Part shown: in pieces, positions 60,922 to 64,000 of the stretch
How positions within the stretch are numbered: position 1 is the stretch's first letter
Layout: every line of letters begins with the position of its first letter
DNA from: Microbacterium proteolyticum
Lineage (GTDB): Bacteria > Actinomycetota > Actinomycetes > Actinomycetales > Microbacteriaceae
NCBI RefSeq assembly: GCF_029639405.1
Contig: NZ_CP121274.1
Span: 3,224,001 to 3,288,000, forward strand
Length of the DNA stretch: 64,000 nucleotides
Reading direction: 5' to 3'
Made by a program: the position numbers and the translations under genes
The notes under the pieces: model-generated
The model's database searches: none
What the model was told of the DNA's origin: nothing
What the model saw: the letters and a program-made list of their open reading frames with translations, nothing else

Positions 60922-63858
60922 TCAGCCGCCGGGCGTCGGGGTCGGCGACGGCGTCGCCGTCCCGCCCTGGGCCTGATTCTCGAGCTCGATCAGACGCTGC
61001 ACGGCCGCATTGAGACGGGCGTCCTGCGTGGCGAAGGCCGCGAGATCACCCGAGGTCAGCGCTTCCTGCTTCGCCTGGAGAGCCGCCTGAGCCTCGGCCA
61101 ACGCCGCCGCGTAGTCTCCGGCCGGTGCCGTCGGCGTGGTCGACGTTCCGTCGCCGCCCGTGCCCGTCTGGTCGGTCGGGGTGACCGACTCGTCGCCCGT
61201 GGCCGCACCGGAATCACCGCCGAACAGCGAGTCCAGCGCCTCGCTGAGGGTGTTCTCGAACGCGATCTTGTTACCGAACGCCACGAGCACACGCCGCAGC
61301 TGCGGAAGCTGCGTGCCACCGGAGGACTGGACGAACACCGGCTGCACATACAGCAGACCACCGCCGACGGGGAGCGTCAGCAGGTTGCCGTTGAGCACCT
61401 GCGACTGACCCTGCTTCAGGATGTTGATCTGCGACGACACGGTGGTATCCGAGTCGAAGGTGTTCTGCACCTGACCGGGGCCGGGCACCGGCGTCTCGGC
61501 ATCGATCACGAGCATGCGCAATCGACCGTAGTCGCCGCGTTTCGCGCCCTTCTCGTCACCGGCATCCGAGTCCACCGCCAGATACCCCGTCAGGACGTTG
61601 CGCGCCTGTCCCTGGGATGCCGGGATGAAGCTCGTGAACATCGAGTACGACGGAGCGTCCTGACCGGGCATCTTCATCGTCAGGTAGTACGGCGGCTGCA
61701 GCTCGTTGGCGTTCTGCGGGTCGTTCGGCGTCGTCCACCGGTTGTCCTGCTGGAAGAACGACCGCGCGTCATCGACGTGGTACACGCCCAGCATCGACCG
61801 CTGCACCTTCAGAAGGTCGGTCGGGTAGCGGACGTGGCTCATGAGGTCGGCCGACATCTCGCTCCACGGCTGGAGGCTCGTGGGGTAGATCTTCTGCCAC
61901 GCCTGCAGGATCGGGTCCTGATCATCCCACGCGTACAGCGTGACCTTGCCGTCGTAGGCGTCGACGGTGGCCTTCACCGAGTTGCGGATGTAGTTGATGT
62001 TGTCGAGCGAGTACGTCGGCGACGGGGTGTTCGAGTCGGCGATCGCCCGCGACAGCGAGACGCCCGAGGAGTACGGGTAGTTCGCGCTCGTGGTGTAGCC
62101 GTCGATGACCCACTTGACCCGCCCGTCGACCACCGTCGGGTACGGGTCGCTGTCGAGCGTCAGGTACGGTGCGACCTTCTGGACGCGCTCCTTCGGGTTG
62201 CGGTCGTAGAGGATCTGGGAGTCCTCGTTGACGTAGTCCGAGAACAGGATCTGCTCCGACTGGAACTTCAGCGCGTAGATGAGGCGGTTGAAGACGTTGC
62301 CGACACTCGGTCCCCCGTCGCCGCGGAAGGTCGTGCGCGTCTCCGTGCCGCCGTCGGCACCGAGGGGGTAGTCGAGCTCGATGTCCTCGCCGCCCTCGGG
62401 CCCGCCGACGATCGAGTACGGCGGCGACTGCTCGCCGAAGTACACGCGCGGCTCGTACTTGAGGTCGGTGAGGAAGCCGGTGCCGGGGATGGCCTGCTCC
62501 AGGAACACCGGGTCGCCGTCATCCGTGCGCTCGTTGCCCGCGGCCGCGACCATGCCGTAGCCGTGCGTGTAGACGAGCGTGGTGTTCTGCCAGGACGCGG
62601 CGTCGCCGAGCTGACCGATGTTGAGCTCGCGCAGCGACACCACGGCATCCTGCGTCTGACCGTTGATCGTGTAGCGGTCGACGTCGAGCGGGTTGTTGAA
62701 CTGGTAGTACGCGCGGTACTGCTGCAGCTGACGGACGGTCGGACCGATGATCGCCGGGTCCATGATGCGCAGCTGGGCCGTGGACGAGGCGTCGTTGCGC
62801 AGCTGACCGGCCTCGGCGGTCGTGGCGGCGGCGAAGTTCTCCTTCTCGATGCCGTCGATGCCGTACGCGGCCTTCGTGCTGTCGATGTTGCGCTGGTAGT
62901 ACTGGCTCTCGAGGGCGAGCTGGTTCGGGCGCACCTGGAAGGTCGTGACCGCCCACGGGATCGCCGCGCCGACGACGATGGCCGAGACCACGAGCAGCGC
63001 CGTCGCGATGAGGGGGTAGCGCCAGCGCCCGATGACCGCGGTCACGAAGAACGCGAGCGCGACGATGACGGCCGCGATCGCGAGGATCGTCTGACCGGGG
63101 ATGACGGCGTTCACGCCCACGTATCCCGGGCCGGTGATGCGGTCCTCCTGGTTGACCAGCGTCGTGTAACGGTCCAGCCACAGGCTCCCGCCCTGCAGGA
63201 GCAGGTACAGGCCGGCGAGGATCGCGAGCTGGATGCGTGCGGCCTTGGAGATGCGCAGCTCGCGCTGCCCCACCCGCACCGAGCCGTACAGGTACGACAC
63301 CACGGCGGTGAGCAGGAGGCACACGAGCACGACCGCCGAGGCGAAGCCGAGGACCGTCGTGTAGAACGGCAGCGCGAACAGGTAGAAGCCGGTGTCGAGA
63401 CCGAACTGCGGGTCGGTGGTCGAGGTCGCGACGCCGTTGAACCACAGCCACGTGGTCTCCCACTGCGCGGAGGCGGCGAAGCCGGCGAAGAAGCCGAAGA
63501 AAATCGGGATCCCCCACATCGCGAGTCGACGCAGCGGCTCCACGACCTCCTGGTAACGGTCGAGCTGCGAGCTCAGCCGGGCGTAGACGGGGCGCAGTCG
63601 GTACGCGAGCTGGATGACGCCCCACACCGGGATCGCCATCGCGAGGAAACCGATGACGAACATCACCGTCCGCGCGATCCACTGCGTCGTGAGCACCTCG
63701 GTGAAACCGAGCTGCGCGAACCACAGCCAGTCGGAGTAGAGGTTCGCGAAGACGAAGAAAGCCACGACCAGGGCGGCGATGACCGCCAGCGAGATCGAGA
63801 TGATCCGTCGTGAACGGTTCGGGGGCGTGGCCTGGTTCGGCGCTGAGGTCGTGGTCAC
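60922..63858 (-). CDS. UPF0182 family integral membrane protein
   Basis: This 978-residue protein of the actinobacterial UPF0182 family (COG1615) is full length. Seven hydrophobic helices lie in the first 320 residues. A large extracellular domain follows, with conserved stretches such as [33 protein letters not shown] and [18 protein letters not shown]. The C-terminus carries Gly/Thr/Ala-rich segments, a coiled stretch ([24 protein letters not shown]) and a Pro/Thr tail. The role is unknown. It is transcribed away from the YlbL-like gene upstream, the usual pairing. Confidence 0.92.
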   Translation of the reverse strand: [978 protein letters not shown]

Positions 63859-63901
63859 CCGTCCATCCTAGGCGGCCACTTCTGGGGGTATGCCGTGGAT
63901 A

Positions 63902-64000
63902 CTACGATCCCGAGGCGGGTGTCCCGTCGCAGGTCGGAAGGGCGTCCAGATCGCCTCCGTCGCGGATCGCCTCGAGCGCGGTGAGGGAATCCTGCAGGGT
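63902..64000 (-). CDS. C-terminal end of a YlbL/PDZ Lon-like protease (partial)
   Basis: The minus-strand frame ending at TAG 63904-63902 encodes TLQDSLTALEAIRDGGDLDALPTC and a short tail. Actinobacterial YlbL-family proteins (PDZ domain plus Lon-type S16 serine protease) end with such a DSLxAL...LPTC motif, and their genes commonly lie next to UPF0182. Only the last 32 residues are inside the window, so the domains themselves are unseen. Confidence 0.65.
   Translation of the reverse strand, partial: TLQDSLTALEAIRDGGDLDALPTCDGTPASGS

Noticed and set aside
60766-63813. Over 1000-codon open frame antisense to the UPF0182 gene
   Set aside because: The opposite strand encodes a full conserved membrane protein, and this frame has only a His/Arg/Val-rich shadow composition.

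Overview
The window is high-GC actinobacterial chromosome, most probably from the family Microbacteriaceae (Microbacterium-like). The basis is dense GC-rich coding with GTG starts, actinobacterial family proteins (DUF3039, UPF0182, a Pol-PE-Lig type LigD, a C50-carotenoid operon) and the tmRNA tag AETKRTDFALAA. The genus is inference; no marker gene was compared.

Layout. 1-7551: the right part of a prophage or phage-satellite ending at a tRNA-Lys gene. Tightly overlapping minus-strand genes run from an HTH protein through an HNH nuclease and both terminase subunits to the portal and a ClpP-type protease fused to an HK97-type capsid protein, which leaves the window on the left. A divergent Xre-type repressor sits at the tRNA. 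7.6-26.7 kb: core genome with hisN, a TetR/DUF4386 divergent pair, ssrA (tmRNA) and smpB, ftsEX-prfB, an MFS exporter, a cell-wall-anchored M28 aminopeptidase, tRNA-Leu, DedA, the divergent NHEJ genes ku and ligD, and a CDF metal exporter.

26.8-31.35 kb: a small integrated element with a decayed tyrosine integrase, short unrecognised genes, an HTH protein and two families of iteron-like repeats. It lies between the CDF gene and rdgB-rph-murI.

33.8-53 kb: pncB, an ABC exporter whose ATPase subunit carries a very long repetitive N-terminal extension, a nucleotidyltransferase, maltokinase, a cluster of CDP-glycerol-type glycerophosphotransferases with a family 2 glycosyltransferase, an HtrA-type protease, an aminotransferase facing a nitrilase-family amidase, and initiator tRNA. 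53-64 kb: a lipoprotein beside a 3' remnant of its own duplicate, a SUMF1-fold protein lacking the FGE cysteines, a MarR regulator divergent from a seven-gene operon idi-crtE-crtB-crtI-crtYe-crtYf-crtEb (C50 carotenoid of decaprenoxanthin type), and a complete UPF0182 membrane protein followed by the 3' end of a YlbL-like gene.

The genes work in recognisable modules: trans-translation and termination (ssrA, smpB, prfB), divisome (ftsEX), double-strand break repair (ku, ligD), nucleotide and wall precursor metabolism (rdgB, rph, murI), wall polymer assembly (42-48 kb) and carotenoid synthesis. No CRISPR array and no rRNA gene were seen.
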